Part shown: positions 52,325 to 60,874 of the stretch, one piece after another | Position numbering within the stretch: the first letter of the stretch is position 1 | How the letters are laid out: each line of letters begins with the position of its first letter | NCBI GenBank assembly: GCA_017303475.1 | Contig: JAFLBO010000011.1 | Location: forward strand, 62,001-126,000 | Length of the DNA stretch: 64,000 nt | Reading direction: 5' to 3' | Source: Chitinophagales bacterium | GTDB lineage: Bacteria; Bacteroidota; Bacteroidia; Chitinophagales; Saprospiraceae | Program-made: the position numbers and the translations under genes | The notes under the pieces: generated by a model | The model's input: the letters and a program-made list of their open reading frames with translations, nothing else | Told to the model about the DNA's origin: nothing | The model's database searches: none

Positions 52325-52771
52325 ATGAAATTCAATTGGGGAACCGGAATCGTCATTTTTTTCACCCTGTTTGCGGGTAGTATGATTTTTGCGGTAGTGT
52401 CTACTACCAAATATCCTCCGCAGCTGGTGCAAAAAGACTACTATGCACTGGATTTGAACTATCAGGATCGTTTGGAGCGCAAACAGAATACTGCAGCGCT
52501 GGCAAATGCCCCTGTGGCAGTGGTAGATCCGGCATCTAAAAGCATAAAGGCTCAACTTCCGGAAGGTATGGTAGCCAATAAAGGCACGGTGAAGTGCTAC
52601 CGCTCAGCTACCTCCCGCGAGGACGTAACAGCATCGCTGGACAATACCGCCAGCGCTACATTTGCTACCGGCGACATGACGCCCGGGCGCTGGCACCTCG
52701 AAATGGAATGGGAAACCACTGATGGTAAAAAATACTTTTGGGAAACGGCTCTGATTGTACCAGGTACCTGA
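52325..52771 (+). CDS. ccoH: FixH/CcoH-family oxidase assembly protein
   Basis: 148 residues from the ATG at 52325 (MKFNWGTGIVIFFTLFAGSMIFAVVSTTK). One N-terminal helix, then the FixH hallmark PPQLVQKDYYALDLNYQDRLERKQNTAAL, followed by a small beta-rich extracytoplasmic domain (GRWHLEMEWETTDGKKYFWETALIVP). CcoH is required for stable assembly of cbb3 oxidase. Position directly after ccoG is conserved. The earlier GTG at 52289 is rejected because the signal helix begins at the ATG. Confidence 0.93.
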   Translation: MKFNWGTGIVIFFTLFAGSMIFAVVSTTKYPPQLVQKDYYALDLNYQDRLERKQNTAALANAPVAVVDPASKSIKAQLPEGMVANKGTVKCYRSATSREDVTASLDNTASATFATGDMTPGRWHLEMEWETTDGKKYFWETALIVPGT

Positions 52772-52806
52772 TTTCCACTCAGAATAGCGCTCAAATTGCC
52801 TGCACT

Positions 52807-53511
52807 ATGCCAGAATTATCACTTTTCCTGCCAGCATTACTGCTAGGCCTGGCCGGCAGCCTGCACTGCGTAGGCATGTGCGGTCCGCTGCTGCTGGCAT
52901 TACCCTTGCAGGCAAAGGAAAAATGGGCAGTACTGCAGCAAATGCTGGTTTACCACAGTGGCCGGATCATTACGTATGTGTTGCTGGGCATTGTATTCGG
53001 GCTATTGGGAAAGGGATTAGCCTTGGCAGGTTTACAAAAAGTGTTGTCTATTACAGCCGGTATTTTCATGATCGGCATGGCTTTGATGGCCTGGAAATTT
53101 GAACAATTGGTTACGGCTTTGCCCGGTTTTGGAATATTCACCCAAAAAATAAAAACAGGTATTGGCGGGCTGCTGCGCAACAACCCAAGGGGTAGCACTT
53201 TTTCCATTGGTTTATTGAACGGGTTGTTGCCCTGTGGCATGGTATACGCGGCTTTGGCTGGCGCTTTAGCTTCTTTTGGCAGCGCAGAGGGTGGCATTTT
53301 TATGGCAGTATTTGGTTTGGGCACCCTGCCGCTTTTACTCATGGTGAGCCTGTTTAGTGGGTCGTTCAGTCAAACCATTCGCAAGAAAATACGTATAGCC
53401 CAGCCAATATTACTGGGCATTGTGGGATTGTTGTTACTCCAAAGAGGCCTGAATCTGGATCTAACGCTGTTTGAATCTGCCGTACCCAAGGCGGGTATGG
53501 ATTGTCATTAA
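52807..53511 (+). CDS. TauE/SafE-like (DsbD_2) membrane protein of the cco operon
   Basis: 234 residues, six or seven helices. Typical motifs GLAGSLHCVGMCGPLLLALPL with two Cys and a His in the first helix, and LLNGLLPCGMVYAALAGALASFGSAEGGIFMAVFGLGTLPLLL in the second half, define the DsbD_2/sulfite-exporter-like group regularly found at the end of cco operons. The paired Cys/His residues suggest transport of copper or of reducing equivalents during oxidase assembly; this is inferred from context. The ATG at 52807 is chosen because the helix begins five residues later. Confidence 0.88.
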   Translation: MPELSLFLPALLLGLAGSLHCVGMCGPLLLALPLQAKEKWAVLQQMLVYHSGRIITYVLLGIVFGLLGKGLALAGLQKVLSITAGIFMIGMALMAWKFEQLVTALPGFGIFTQKIKTGIGGLLRNNPRGSTFSIGLLNGLLPCGMVYAALAGALASFGSAEGGIFMAVFGLGTLPLLLMVSLFSGSFSQTIRKKIRIAQPILLGIVGLLLLQRGLNLDLTLFESAVPKAGMDCH

Positions 53512-53527
53512 CCAGCTTTTTCATGCC

Positions 53528-53887
53528 ATGGCACACCAATTGTATGCGGCCCTCACCTGGTTCCCACGGGTATTGGCCATTGTCTTTGCTTTATTTATTT
53601 CGGTTTTTGCCCTCGATTCCTTTGATGGGCATGCTTCATTCCTGGAAAAACTCGGACATTTGCTGGCGCATATGATTCCAACCGCTCTGGTAGTTGGCGC
53701 TCTGATAGTAGCGTGGCGATACCGGATCATTGGCGGACTGGTTTTCATGATGCTGGGCATGGCCTTTACCATTCATTTTGGGACCTGGAAAGAGACTGAG
53801 TTGTTTCTGATGTTTTCGGTGCCATTATTTGTGGCCGGGCTGTGCTTTATTTTTTCAAGATACAGTCAACTGAGTACAACCAAATAA
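53528..53887 (+). CDS. Four-helix membrane protein of unknown function
   Basis: 119 residues from the ATG at 53528 (MAHQLYAALTWFPRVLAIVFALF). Four hydrophobic helices with the pattern VLAIVFALFISVFALDSFDGHASFLEKLGHLLAHMIPTALVVGALIVAWRYRIIGGLVFMMLGMAFTIHFG. Similar small DUF proteins occur in Bacteroidota; none has a known role. It begins 16 bp after the TauE/SafE-like gene and ends 1 bp before the tryptophan dioxygenase gene, so it is part of the same transcript. Confidence 0.75.
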   Translation: MAHQLYAALTWFPRVLAIVFALFISVFALDSFDGHASFLEKLGHLLAHMIPTALVVGALIVAWRYRIIGGLVFMMLGMAFTIHFGTWKETELFLMFSVPLFVAGLCFIFSRYSQLSTTK

Positions 53888-53888
53888 T

Positions 53889-54809
53889 ATGCAAACCTTT
53901 GACCCTGAGCTTCTTGGCCGGGTAGCCGACAAATTCCAGCAAATCGGCCAAAACCCGTCTACCCACCTGGAAGGCCTTGTTTGGGCCAAGCCCATTACCT
54001 ACTGGGATTACATTCAAACAGATGCGCTCCTGAACCTGCAAGTACAGCGCAGCACCCTGCCTGACGAAATGGTGTTCATTATGTATCACCAGATCAATGA
54101 GTTGTTGTTCAAAATGATCCTCTGGGAAATCCAGCAAGTTTCAGATTGTGAGCAGCTCACCACTGCCTTTTTTGCCGAAAAACTGAGTCGCATCAGTCGC
54201 TATTTTGATATGCTTTCCAACTCCTTTGACATTATGCGTGATGGCATGGAGGTAGAACAGTACATGAAATTCCGCAACACCCTTACCCCTGCCAGCGGTT
54301 TTCAAAGCGCACAATACCGGATTATCGAGTTTTGCTCCACAGAGCTGATCAATCTGATTGATTATCGTTTCCGGGCCACCATAGACCGCAATACTCCATA
54401 CGAACACGCATACAATCACCTGTATTGGCAGGCTGCGGGCAAAAACCATCAAACAGGAGAGAAAACAACCCTTATTCAACTGTTTGAAAAGCGCTACAAG
54501 GCTGAGTTTATCCGAATAATGGAGGAATATAACCAGAAAAATCTCTGGGCGCGATTCCGGCAATTACCCGATGAAGATCGCGCCAACCCCGAGCTGGTGC
54601 AGGCCATGCGACATTACGATTATACCGTGAATATATCCTGGGTAATGGCTCATTACCACGCTGCCGAGAAATATCTGGAAAGCAAGGGCCAGCCCGCAGC
54701 AGCCACCGGCGGCAGCGACTGGAAAAAATACATGTTGCCTAAATATCAGCGCCGTATTTTCTTCCCGGAATTGTGGAGTGAGGAAGAGTTGGAGAAGTGG
54801 GGGGAGTAA
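53889..54809 (+). CDS. kynA: Tryptophan 2,3-dioxygenase
   Basis: 306 residues. Heme-dependent enzyme that opens the indole ring of L-tryptophan to N-formylkynurenine with O2. The substrate-binding block is clear: DEMVFIMYHQINELLFKMILWEIQQV, then RYFDMLSNSFDIM and TPASGFQSAQYRIIEF. Near the C-terminus HYHAAEKYL and the TGGS loop (ATGGSDWKKYML) fit the heme and substrate regions of the family. It starts 1 bp after the membrane-protein gene, linking an oxygen- and heme-using enzyme to the cbb3 operon. No other kynurenine genes are adjacent. Confidence 0.93.
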   Translation: MQTFDPELLGRVADKFQQIGQNPSTHLEGLVWAKPITYWDYIQTDALLNLQVQRSTLPDEMVFIMYHQINELLFKMILWEIQQVSDCEQLTTAFFAEKLSRISRYFDMLSNSFDIMRDGMEVEQYMKFRNTLTPASGFQSAQYRIIEFCSTELINLIDYRFRATIDRNTPYEHAYNHLYWQAAGKNHQTGEKTTLIQLFEKRYKAEFIRIMEEYNQKNLWARFRQLPDEDRANPELVQAMRHYDYTVNISWVMAHYHAAEKYLESKGQPAAATGGSDWKKYMLPKYQRRIFFPELWSEEELEKWGE

Positions 54810-54811
54810 CG

Positions 54812-54866
54812 ACGGGACGATGAACGATGAAGGACAGGAGAGATGTTAATCGTTCCATCGTCCATC
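54812..54866. repeat. GATGAACGATG imperfect inverted repeat
   Basis: Left GGACGATGAACGATG (about 54815-54829) and right CATCGTCCATCGTTC (about 54852-54866) form an imperfect palindrome made of ATCGTTC/CATCGTC units. It fills the gap between the convergent kynA and MFS genes, starting within a few bases of each stop codon. Confidence 0.8.
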
Positions 54867-54869
54867 GTT

Positions 54870-56189
54870 CTACTTAGCCCCTTTCATCACATAATACACC
54901 ACATAACCAAAGCAGGCGAACGGCACCAATAAGGCCATTTTCATACCGCCTGAGGTGGAAAGCAGGCCGGCAATGGGTGGCATTATTGCGCCGCCTACAA
55001 TAGCCATAATAACCAGCGATGAAGCCAATTTGCTCTCTGCTGGCGCCAGGCCCTTGGTAGACAGGGCAAAAATGGTTGGGAACATGATGCTCTGACAGAA
55101 ATAAGTAAGCATCAGACAAAGAATGGCGGTAAGCCCGCCGGTAAAGAAGGCCAGTGCCACCAACACCACTGCGGCTATACTATACCAGGACACTACTTTA
55201 CGCGCCTCAAATTTGGTCATGAGGTAGGTACCTATGAACCTTCCAAGCATAAACAGCACCATGGCGAAGGAAGCGTGAAATCCTGCCATTTTTTCGGGTG
55301 TCAGGTTGGTGTCGTCGCCAATAATGGAGCGAACCAGATCTGCATACGATGAGGCCACACCCAGGTGTTCATTGGCTGCCAAATCCATTTTGAAGTCTAC
55401 AAAATACCCCCAAAGCGTTGCCTGAGCACCTACATTGGCGAATTGGGCCAGCACGCCCAGGCTCAGGTGTCGGTATTTACCCAGTAATCCCGCAATGCTC
55501 ACACTGCCAGAGGCTGCCTCTTCTTCTCTGCCTACCTCAGGCATTTTGGTAAAAGCAAACAACAAGGCCAGGGCGCCCACCAAGGCAGCAATACCTAAAT
55601 AAGTGCCTTGCACAGAAAGCGCTTCAGAAATGCGCGCCGCTTCAATCTGTTCGGGAGTCATGGTGGCCAGTAGTTCCTCCGTGTATTCCGTTTTGGAAAA
55701 GATGAACAAACTGCCAATAATGGGCCCTAAAATGATACTAATGCCGTTGAAAGATTGGGCAAAATTGATGCGCCAGGCGGCTTCTTCTTTAGAACCTAAA
55801 ACCGTGACGTATAGATTGGCCGCTGTTTCCAAAAACGCCAGTCCGGAGGCAATGGTGAACAGCGCAAAAAGGAAAAACCCGTAAATCCGCCAGTCGGCCG
55901 CAGGGTAAAATAATAATGCACCTCCTGCATACAGCAGTAATCCAGCCAAAATGCCCTTTTTATAGCCCCATTTCCGCATGAAGATACCCGCAGGGATGGC
56001 CATTACGAAGTATCCAAAGTAAAATGCTGAATCCACAATACCCGCCTGCCAGCGTTTCAAATCGAGGGCAAACTGGAAATGGCGAATCAGCGATCCATTC
56101 AAGCTATTGGCAATACCCCACATAAAAAAGAGGCTGCATACCAACGCGAAGGAAACCAGGTAAGGATTGCGGTTAGGGTTATTGCTCAT
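54870..56189 (-). CDS. FucP-like MFS sugar transporter
   Basis: 439 residues with twelve helices. The start NPYLVSFALVCSLFFMWGIANSLNGSLIRHFQFALDL and helix 4 region GLAFLETAANLYVTVLGSKEEAAWRINFAQSFNGISIILGPIIGS match the L-fucose:H+ symporter (FucP) subfamily, which in Bacteroidota takes up fucose, glucose/galactose or other monosaccharides. The exact sugar cannot be inferred. No sugar catabolic genes are next to it. A CGCAGAGG repeat lies 42 bp upstream of its start. Confidence 0.9.
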   Translation of the reverse strand: MSNNPNRNPYLVSFALVCSLFFMWGIANSLNGSLIRHFQFALDLKRWQAGIVDSAFYFGYFVMAIPAGIFMRKWGYKKGILAGLLLYAGGALLFYPAADWRIYGFFLFALFTIASGLAFLETAANLYVTVLGSKEEAAWRINFAQSFNGISIILGPIIGSLFIFSKTEYTEELLATMTPEQIEAARISEALSVQGTYLGIAALVGALALLFAFTKMPEVGREEEAASGSVSIAGLLGKYRHLSLGVLAQFANVGAQATLWGYFVDFKMDLAANEHLGVASSYADLVRSIIGDDTNLTPEKMAGFHASFAMVLFMLGRFIGTYLMTKFEARKVVSWYSIAAVVLVALAFFTGGLTAILCLMLTYFCQSIMFPTIFALSTKGLAPAESKLASSLVIMAIVGGAIMPPIAGLLSTSGGMKMALLVPFACFGYVVYYVMKGAK

Positions 56190-56230
56190 GATGTAGCGAA
56201 TAGGAGGTGATAGGTTGGTGTTTTATTTTT

Positions 56231-56330
56231 ACCGCAGAGGCGCAGAGGCGCAGAGGAATTGAAAATCAATTATTTAAACCTCTGCGCCTCCGCGGCAAGT
56301 GACGGGGTGATTGGCAGTCACCCCGTCACT
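56231..56330. repeat. CGCAGAGG inverted repeat plus GACGGGGTGA hairpin
   Basis: Two elements in a row. First: ACCGCAGAGGCGCAGAGGCG... (56231-56255) with its inverted partner CCTCTGCGCCTCCGCGG (56279-56295). Second: AGTGACGGGGTGA / TCACCCCGTCACT (56298-56310 with 56318-56330), the same core as the palindrome at 59334-59406. A T-run precedes and an A-run follows, the reverse of an intrinsic terminator. Confidence 0.88.
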
Positions 56331-56403
56331 AAAAAGACAAGCTCCGCAAACGTACTTCAATTTCTACGGAAATCCAGCTACTGCAGCATGGATCAATTAT
56401 GTA

Positions 56404-56457
56404 CCGTCCACCGTAGTCCGTCCACCATAGTCCGTCTACCGTAGGCCGTCCACCGTC
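56404..56457. repeat. Four 14-bp CCGTCCACCGTAGT units
   Basis: Tandem units at 56404, 56418, 56432 and 56446 with one or two changes each. The array touches the stop codon of the OmpA-like lipoprotein gene (56458-56460) on the minus strand. Confidence 0.9.
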
Positions 56458-57396
56458 CTACTTGTTCGGTACGTTATTCGGGTTCAGCAAATCATAAAAC
56501 TGGTCCAGCTTGGGCAGAATGATGATGCGGGTGCGACGATTAGCGGCACGACCGGCATCCGTGGTATTGGTAGCCAGGGTATTGTATTCGCCTCGACCAG
56601 CTGCAATAAGCCGGTTGGGATTGATTTTGAAGTTCTGTTGCAGGGCGCGTACCACGGAGGTAGAACGTTTTACGCTTAGATCCCAGTTGTCCTGCAGGCA
56701 ATTGTTGTTGTACGGAACATTGTCTGTATACCCCTCTACCATCACCTCCAGCTCCGGACGGGCATTGATGATGGCGGCAATTTTTTCCAGCACCTGATTG
56801 GCGCGTGGAGTGAGGTTATAGCTGCCACTCTGGAACAGCATTTTATCCGACAAATTGATAAAAACCACCGTTTTATCCACTTTTACATCCACGTCTTTGT
56901 CTTCAATGCCATCTTTCAATACGTTTTTCAGGTTAACTGCCAGGGCCAGGTTAATGGAGTCGGCCTTGGTTTTGGCTGCCTGAAGCAGGTGGATGTATTT
57001 ATCCTTCTTTTCCAGTTGGGTAAGGGTTTCCTTGATGTTGTCGTTGGCAGACTGGGTGAGTTGGGTCAGGTTGCCCATTTGGGAAGACTGCCGGTCGCGT
57101 TGTGCCTGACAGTCGGCAATTTGAGCGCGCAGATCAGCAATTTGCTCTTCACGGAGTTTTTGGGCTGTGGAAGATTCGCTTTTGGCGGCATTTTTTTCCG
57201 CTTCACAAGTAGCTAGCTGCGTCATGAGGTCGTTGATTTGTTTGCCGTATTTCTCGAGGCTCGCGTTCGCTACATCCAGCTCTGTTTGCAGGCTGGTTTT
57301 CATGGACTTGTATTTCTTTTTGGTTACGCAGGCGCTGTTGGAAATAGCCAAAATAGCAACCATGACCATAAAGGTAAATTGACGAATTTGCTGCAT
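56458..57396 (-). CDS. OmpA-family lipoprotein
   Basis: 312 residues. Lipoprotein signal with lipobox SNSAC (Cys23), a long coiled coil (about 30-150, e.g. LREEQIADLRAQIADCQAQRDRQ), and a C-terminal OmpA/MotB peptidoglycan-binding domain: LFQSGSYNLTPRANQVLEKIAAIINARPELEVMVEGYTDNVPY ... DLSVKRSTSVVRAL ... NRLIAAGRGEYNTLATNTTDAGRAANRRTRIIILP. The Asp and Arg that hold the diaminopimelate side chain are present (TDNVP, NRRTRI). It likely ties the outer membrane to the cell wall, with the coiled coil as spacer. Confidence 0.92.
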   Translation of the reverse strand: MQQIRQFTFMVMVAILAISNSACVTKKKYKSMKTSLQTELDVANASLEKYGKQINDLMTQLATCEAEKNAAKSESSTAQKLREEQIADLRAQIADCQAQRDRQSSQMGNLTQLTQSANDNIKETLTQLEKKDKYIHLLQAAKTKADSINLALAVNLKNVLKDGIEDKDVDVKVDKTVVFINLSDKMLFQSGSYNLTPRANQVLEKIAAIINARPELEVMVEGYTDNVPYNNNCLQDNWDLSVKRSTSVVRALQQNFKINPNRLIAAGRGEYNTLATNTTDAGRAANRRTRIIILPKLDQFYDLLNPNNVPNK

Positions 57397-57444
57397 GGGT
57401 TATATTGTTATGTTGAATGAAATGAGTTGTTTGAAATTGGAGGT

Positions 57445-57936
57445 TTAGGCTTTGACAGGAAGGATAGTCGAGTTCTTCACTTCTGTCATTACGAAATGAC
57501 TTTGTACCCGGCCAATATTCTCCAGTGCGGCCAGTTTTTCCTTAACAAAGCGCTGATAATCATCCATATCGTGCACTACTACTTTGAGGAGATAATCATA
57601 CGCACCTGCAATGTGGTGACATTCCAACACTTCCGGCAGGCCGGCAATTTCTGTTTCAAACCGGATCAGGTAATCCCGGTTATGTTCCTTTAGCGACACA
57701 TCGCAAAAGACAAGCATAGGCAGCCCCACCTTGCGCCTGTTAAGCAAAGCCTTGTAACCAGTGATAAACCCGTCGCGCTCCAACCGCTTTACCCGCTCAA
57801 AAACCGGCGTGGTACTCATATTGATCCTGCCGGCTATTTCCTTGGTTGTCAGAAACGCATCCTCCTGCAACAACTGGAGAATGAGCCTGTCGGACGCGTC
57901 AAGCTGTTCGGATTTTTTTTCTAAAGGGTGCAACAT
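57445..57936 (-). CDS. Lrp/AsnC-family transcriptional regulator
   Basis: 163 residues from the ATG at 57936 (MLHPLEKKSEQLDASDRLILQLL). N-terminal helix-turn-helix (TTKEIAGRINMSTTPVFERVKRLERDGFITGYKALL) and a C-terminal RAM ligand-binding domain (LPEVLECHHIAGAYDYLLKVVVHDMDDYQRFVKEKLAALENIGRVQSHFVMTEVK). These octameric regulators respond to amino acids. The gene is divergent from a PLP-dependent gamma-lyase/synthase across a 124-bp AT-rich gap, so it very likely controls that enzyme, with methionine, cysteine or branched amino acids as candidate ligands. Confidence 0.93.
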   Translation of the reverse strand: MLHPLEKKSEQLDASDRLILQLLQEDAFLTTKEIAGRINMSTTPVFERVKRLERDGFITGYKALLNRRKVGLPMLVFCDVSLKEHNRDYLIRFETEIAGLPEVLECHHIAGAYDYLLKVVVHDMDDYQRFVKEKLAALENIGRVQSHFVMTEVKNSTILPVKA

Positions 57937-58060
57937 TTTCAAGGCAAAAATATACACTTTACCCTAAAATAAGGACAAAACAGGATTTATTTTCTTTTAA
58001 ATTTATTTTATTTGGAATAAAAAACAATTATATGACAATTTTACAGAAAAATAACACCAC

Positions 58061-59347
58061 ATGGATAAGCATTTTCAGCCCGAAACCCTCATGATGTCTC
58101 ACGGCTACCGTCCGGAATGGTCGGAAGGCGCCGTAAAATGTCCGATTTTTCAAACATCCACCTTTGTATTCAAATCTGCGGAGGAAGGAAAACAATTCTT
58201 CGAGGTTGCTTACGGATTGCGTGAAAAAGGCCCGAAGGAAACTACCGGACTGATCTACAGTCGCCTGAATAACCCCGACATGCAGATTCTGGAAGAGCGT
58301 CTGGCCTTGTGGGATGCGGCTGATGAATGTGCGGTATTTGAAAGTGGAATGGCAGCTATTGCCACTGTTTTGTTTGAGTTTTTGCAGCCAGGTGATCTGT
58401 TGTTGTACAGCAACCCATTGTATGGCGGAACAGACCATTTTGTACACCATTTGTTGCCAAAATTCGGCATAGACATACTCGGTTTTCACCCAAAAGCCAC
58501 CCGTGAAGAACTGGAGCAATTGCTCATCCAAAGTGGCAAAGCCGACCGCCTGGCCATGATTTACCTGGAAACCCCTGCCAACCCAACCAACGATCTGGTG
58601 GATATCCAGATGTGCCGCGAAGTAGCCGATCAATTTGGCATGGCCGGTCGGCGCACACTCGTAGCAGTTGACAATACTTACCTGGGGCCGCTGTGGCAGC
58701 ACCCCTTGAAACACGGCGCCGATCTGGTGTTGTACTCTGCTACCAAATACATTGGCGGACACAGTGATGTGATTGCAGGGGCTTGTTTGGGCAATGCCGC
58801 TTTGATGGCGCGCGTAAAAACGCTACGTACGTTCATGGGCAATATGATTGCGCCGCACACCGGCTGGTTGCTGCTGCGCAGTTTGGAGACCATGAAACTA
58901 CGTATGGAAAAACAGGCCGAAAACGCCCGAATCGTGGCAGATCGCCTGAAAAACCACCCTAAAGTTGCGGGCATCCATTATCTGGGCTTGCTGACTCCCG
59001 CAGATGGCGCGGCCTACGAAACCTATCGTCGGCAGTGCACCTCACCAGGCGCTATGGTATCTTTTGAGATAGAAGGCGGCGAATCTGAAGCTTTTGCCTT
59101 CCTAAACAACCTGAAACTCGTTAAACTCGCCGTCAGCCTGGGCAGCACTGAGTCTCTGGCCCAGCATCCGGCTTCCATGACCCATGCCGGGGTTTCGCCG
59201 GAGGATAAAATGCGTTATGGCATCACGGAAAATCTGGTGCGCTTGTCTGTAGGTGTAGAAAATGTGGAAGATCTCTGGTGGGATCTGGAGCAGGCATTGG
59301 AGGCAGTGCCGGTGTTGGAGATGGAAATGGAGGAGGTGCTGGTTTGA
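58061..59347 (+). CDS. Cys/Met-metabolism PLP enzyme (gamma-lyase or gamma-synthase type)
   Basis: 428 residues. The PLP-binding Lys is K229 in LYSATKYIGGHSDVIAG; other family marks are IYSRLNNPDMQILEERLALWDAADECAVFESGMAAI, LYSNPLYGGTDHFV and the C-terminal RLSVGVENVEDLWWDLEQAL. Members cleave or form the gamma bond of homocysteine/methionine derivatives; methionine gamma-lyase or cystathionine gamma-lyase are the best guesses, but a single residue often decides and I cannot be sure. An Lrp-type regulator is divergent upstream. The last codons (GTG CTG GTT TGA) lie in a perfect palindrome shared with the convergent nitrilase gene, so both proteins end in VLV. Confidence 0.9.
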   Translation: MDKHFQPETLMMSHGYRPEWSEGAVKCPIFQTSTFVFKSAEEGKQFFEVAYGLREKGPKETTGLIYSRLNNPDMQILEERLALWDAADECAVFESGMAAIATVLFEFLQPGDLLLYSNPLYGGTDHFVHHLLPKFGIDILGFHPKATREELEQLLIQSGKADRLAMIYLETPANPTNDLVDIQMCREVADQFGMAGRRTLVAVDNTYLGPLWQHPLKHGADLVLYSATKYIGGHSDVIAGACLGNAALMARVKTLRTFMGNMIAPHTGWLLLRSLETMKLRMEKQAENARIVADRLKNHPKVAGIHYLGLLTPADGAAYETYRRQCTSPGAMVSFEIEGGESEAFAFLNNLKLVKLAVSLGSTESLAQHPASMTHAGVSPEDKMRYGITENLVRLSVGVENVEDLWWDLEQALEAVPVLEMEMEEVLV

Positions 59348-59406
59348 TTTTTTACTGACGGGGTGACTGGCAGTCACCCCGTCAGTAAAAAATCAAACCA
59401 GCACCT
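59334..59406. repeat. Perfect 73-bp palindrome spanning two convergent gene ends
   Basis: Arms 59334-59369 and 59371-59406 are exact inverted copies (36 bp each) around one central G. The arms include the last codons and stop codons of both convergent genes (59345-59347 and 59393-59395), a T6/A6 segment, and the core GACGGGGTGACTG, which is also found at 56301-56327. The T-run is on the 5' side of the stem. Confidence 0.97.
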
Positions 59407-60283
59407 TCTTCACTTGAAAAACACCCTCCTGCAAACTATATCCTATCGCTTTTTGCGACTTATAATTCAACGTTTGCCCGTCTTGCCGGATCTTTTCTAT
59501 CAAAGACAAATCCAGTTGGGCTGGCAACCAGCCAGGTTGTAAAGCCGGAGATTGTAGTAAAATACCCACTTCCGGAAAGAGTTTATCGGGCGTGGAGTAA
59601 AAGGCGCTGTGGCCAAAATTCACATCCACTGCCGGCGACCACGGGGCATTCCCGATGAGCGGACTCACCACCGTATAAAACTGTTGTTCCATGGCTCGCG
59701 CACGGGCGCCTACGTGCACACGAGTAGAACCGCGAATGGTTTCGGTGCAGCTGGGCGCCAGCAATACCTGGGCGCCGGCTTCGCTCAACAGGGCCGCGCC
59801 TATGGGAAATTCAACATCGTAGCATATCTGTATGCCAAAACAACCCCAATCTGCCTCAAAAACGCTGAGCAGTGGTTCGCCGGCCTGAACATTCCATTCT
59901 TCCAGCTCGAAGCGGGTCATGAAAAATTTGTCCTGCCAGGCCATAGCCCCATGTTGACCAAAAACGAAACAGCGATTCACCACCCTACCCGATTCCTGTA
60001 CCGGAAAACTGGGCGCAACAATCGTGCAGGCGTATTTACGGGCCAGACTGGCAAACACGGTACAAAAATCAGCGCGCAAGGCATCCAGCGCCAGCACCTG
60101 CCCTTGCAGATCGGCTCGCAACTTCGGAGGGAGCAGGCTTACCAGTTCCATGGAGCCATATTCCGGGAAAAGCAACAGTTGCCCCCCGCCCTGACGCACC
60201 CATGCTTCAGTATGCGCTGCCCATGCAGCAAAATCTGCGTGGAAAGTTACCGGATATTGAGCAGTGGCTACAGCAACGGTCAT
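59393..60283 (-). CDS. Carbon-nitrogen hydrolase (nitrilase superfamily)
   Basis: 296 residues with the full catalytic triad: E41 (LLLFPEYGS), K119 (WQDKFFMTRFE) and C154 (GIQICYDVEFP). These enzymes hydrolyse non-peptide C-N bonds (amides, nitriles, carbamoyl groups). The exact substrate is not predictable. It is the last gene of a three-gene unit with a GNAT acetyltransferase (4-bp overlap) and an NTF2-like protein; nitrilase plus GNAT pairs are common and sometimes fused, which suggests a shared substrate. Its final codons lie in the palindrome at 59334-59406. Confidence 0.93.
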   Translation of the reverse strand: MTVAVATAQYPVTFHADFAAWAAHTEAWVRQGGGQLLLFPEYGSMELVSLLPPKLRADLQGQVLALDALRADFCTVFASLARKYACTIVAPSFPVQESGRVVNRCFVFGQHGAMAWQDKFFMTRFELEEWNVQAGEPLLSVFEADWGCFGIQICYDVEFPIGAALLSEAGAQVLLAPSCTETIRGSTRVHVGARARAMEQQFYTVVSPLIGNAPWSPAVDVNFGHSAFYSTPDKLFPEVGILLQSPALQPGWLPAQLDLSLIEKIRQDGQTLNYKSQKAIGYSLQEGVFQVKKVLV

Positions 60284-60873
60284 GGCAATGGTTTGATCCA
60301 GTAAATCATGTTTTTAGCGGTCTCTGTAGATTCACCCAGATCCGGCCAGGTAAATTGCGATACCAGCGTGGGCTCCTTCCGATATCCTCTTTGCATCCAG
60401 AAAGCATCCAGCGGCCTGTATCCTTCCGGCCGCAAAGGATGATTTTCCGCACGGTCCACTGCACAAAAACAGGTAAACCTGTAGCTACCAAAAGAAGCGG
60501 CATGTGCCTCTCGTTCATCAAAAAATCGGTGTCCAATGCCGTGTCCGCGGTATTCCTGCAACAGAATGCTTTCCCCAAAATAAAACACTTCCTCCAGGTG
60601 GTATCCTGCTTTCAGAAAAGGTTCCTGTACATCAGGCGTTTCATTGGCAAGTGGAATGCAGGTGGTAGCGCCAACCATTTTTTCCCCATCATACACGGCA
60701 AACAGCAGGGCCCTTTCTGCCTGAGCATAGGTATTCAGGTATTCCAGTTCGTAATCCAGTGTACCTTCATACAAATAAGGAAAATCCCGAAACACCCTTA
60801 TGCGAAGTGCTGCAAGCGGTTCAAATACCGTTCGGATAGCAGCCCCGCGGTATTTTTCATAACGCAATTCCAT
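60280..60873 (-). CDS. GNAT-family acetyltransferase
   Basis: 197 residues. The acetyl-CoA binding motif is Q-E-YRGHGIGHRFFDEREAHA, preceded by the beta strand FYFGESILL; another marker is the N-terminal LAALRIRVFRDFPYLYEG. The acceptor is unknown. The start at 60873 is 1 bp after the stop of the NTF2-like gene, and the end overlaps the nitrilase start by 4 bp (60280-60283), so the three genes form one tight operon. The order GNAT then nitrilase suggests sequential use of one small amine or amide substrate. Confidence 0.9.
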   Translation of the reverse strand: MELRYEKYRGAAIRTVFEPLAALRIRVFRDFPYLYEGTLDYELEYLNTYAQAERALLFAVYDGEKMVGATTCIPLANETPDVQEPFLKAGYHLEEVFYFGESILLQEYRGHGIGHRFFDEREAHAASFGSYRFTCFCAVDRAENHPLRPEGYRPLDAFWMQRGYRKEPTLVSQFTWPDLGESTETAKNMIYWIKPLP

Positions 60874-60874
60874 A

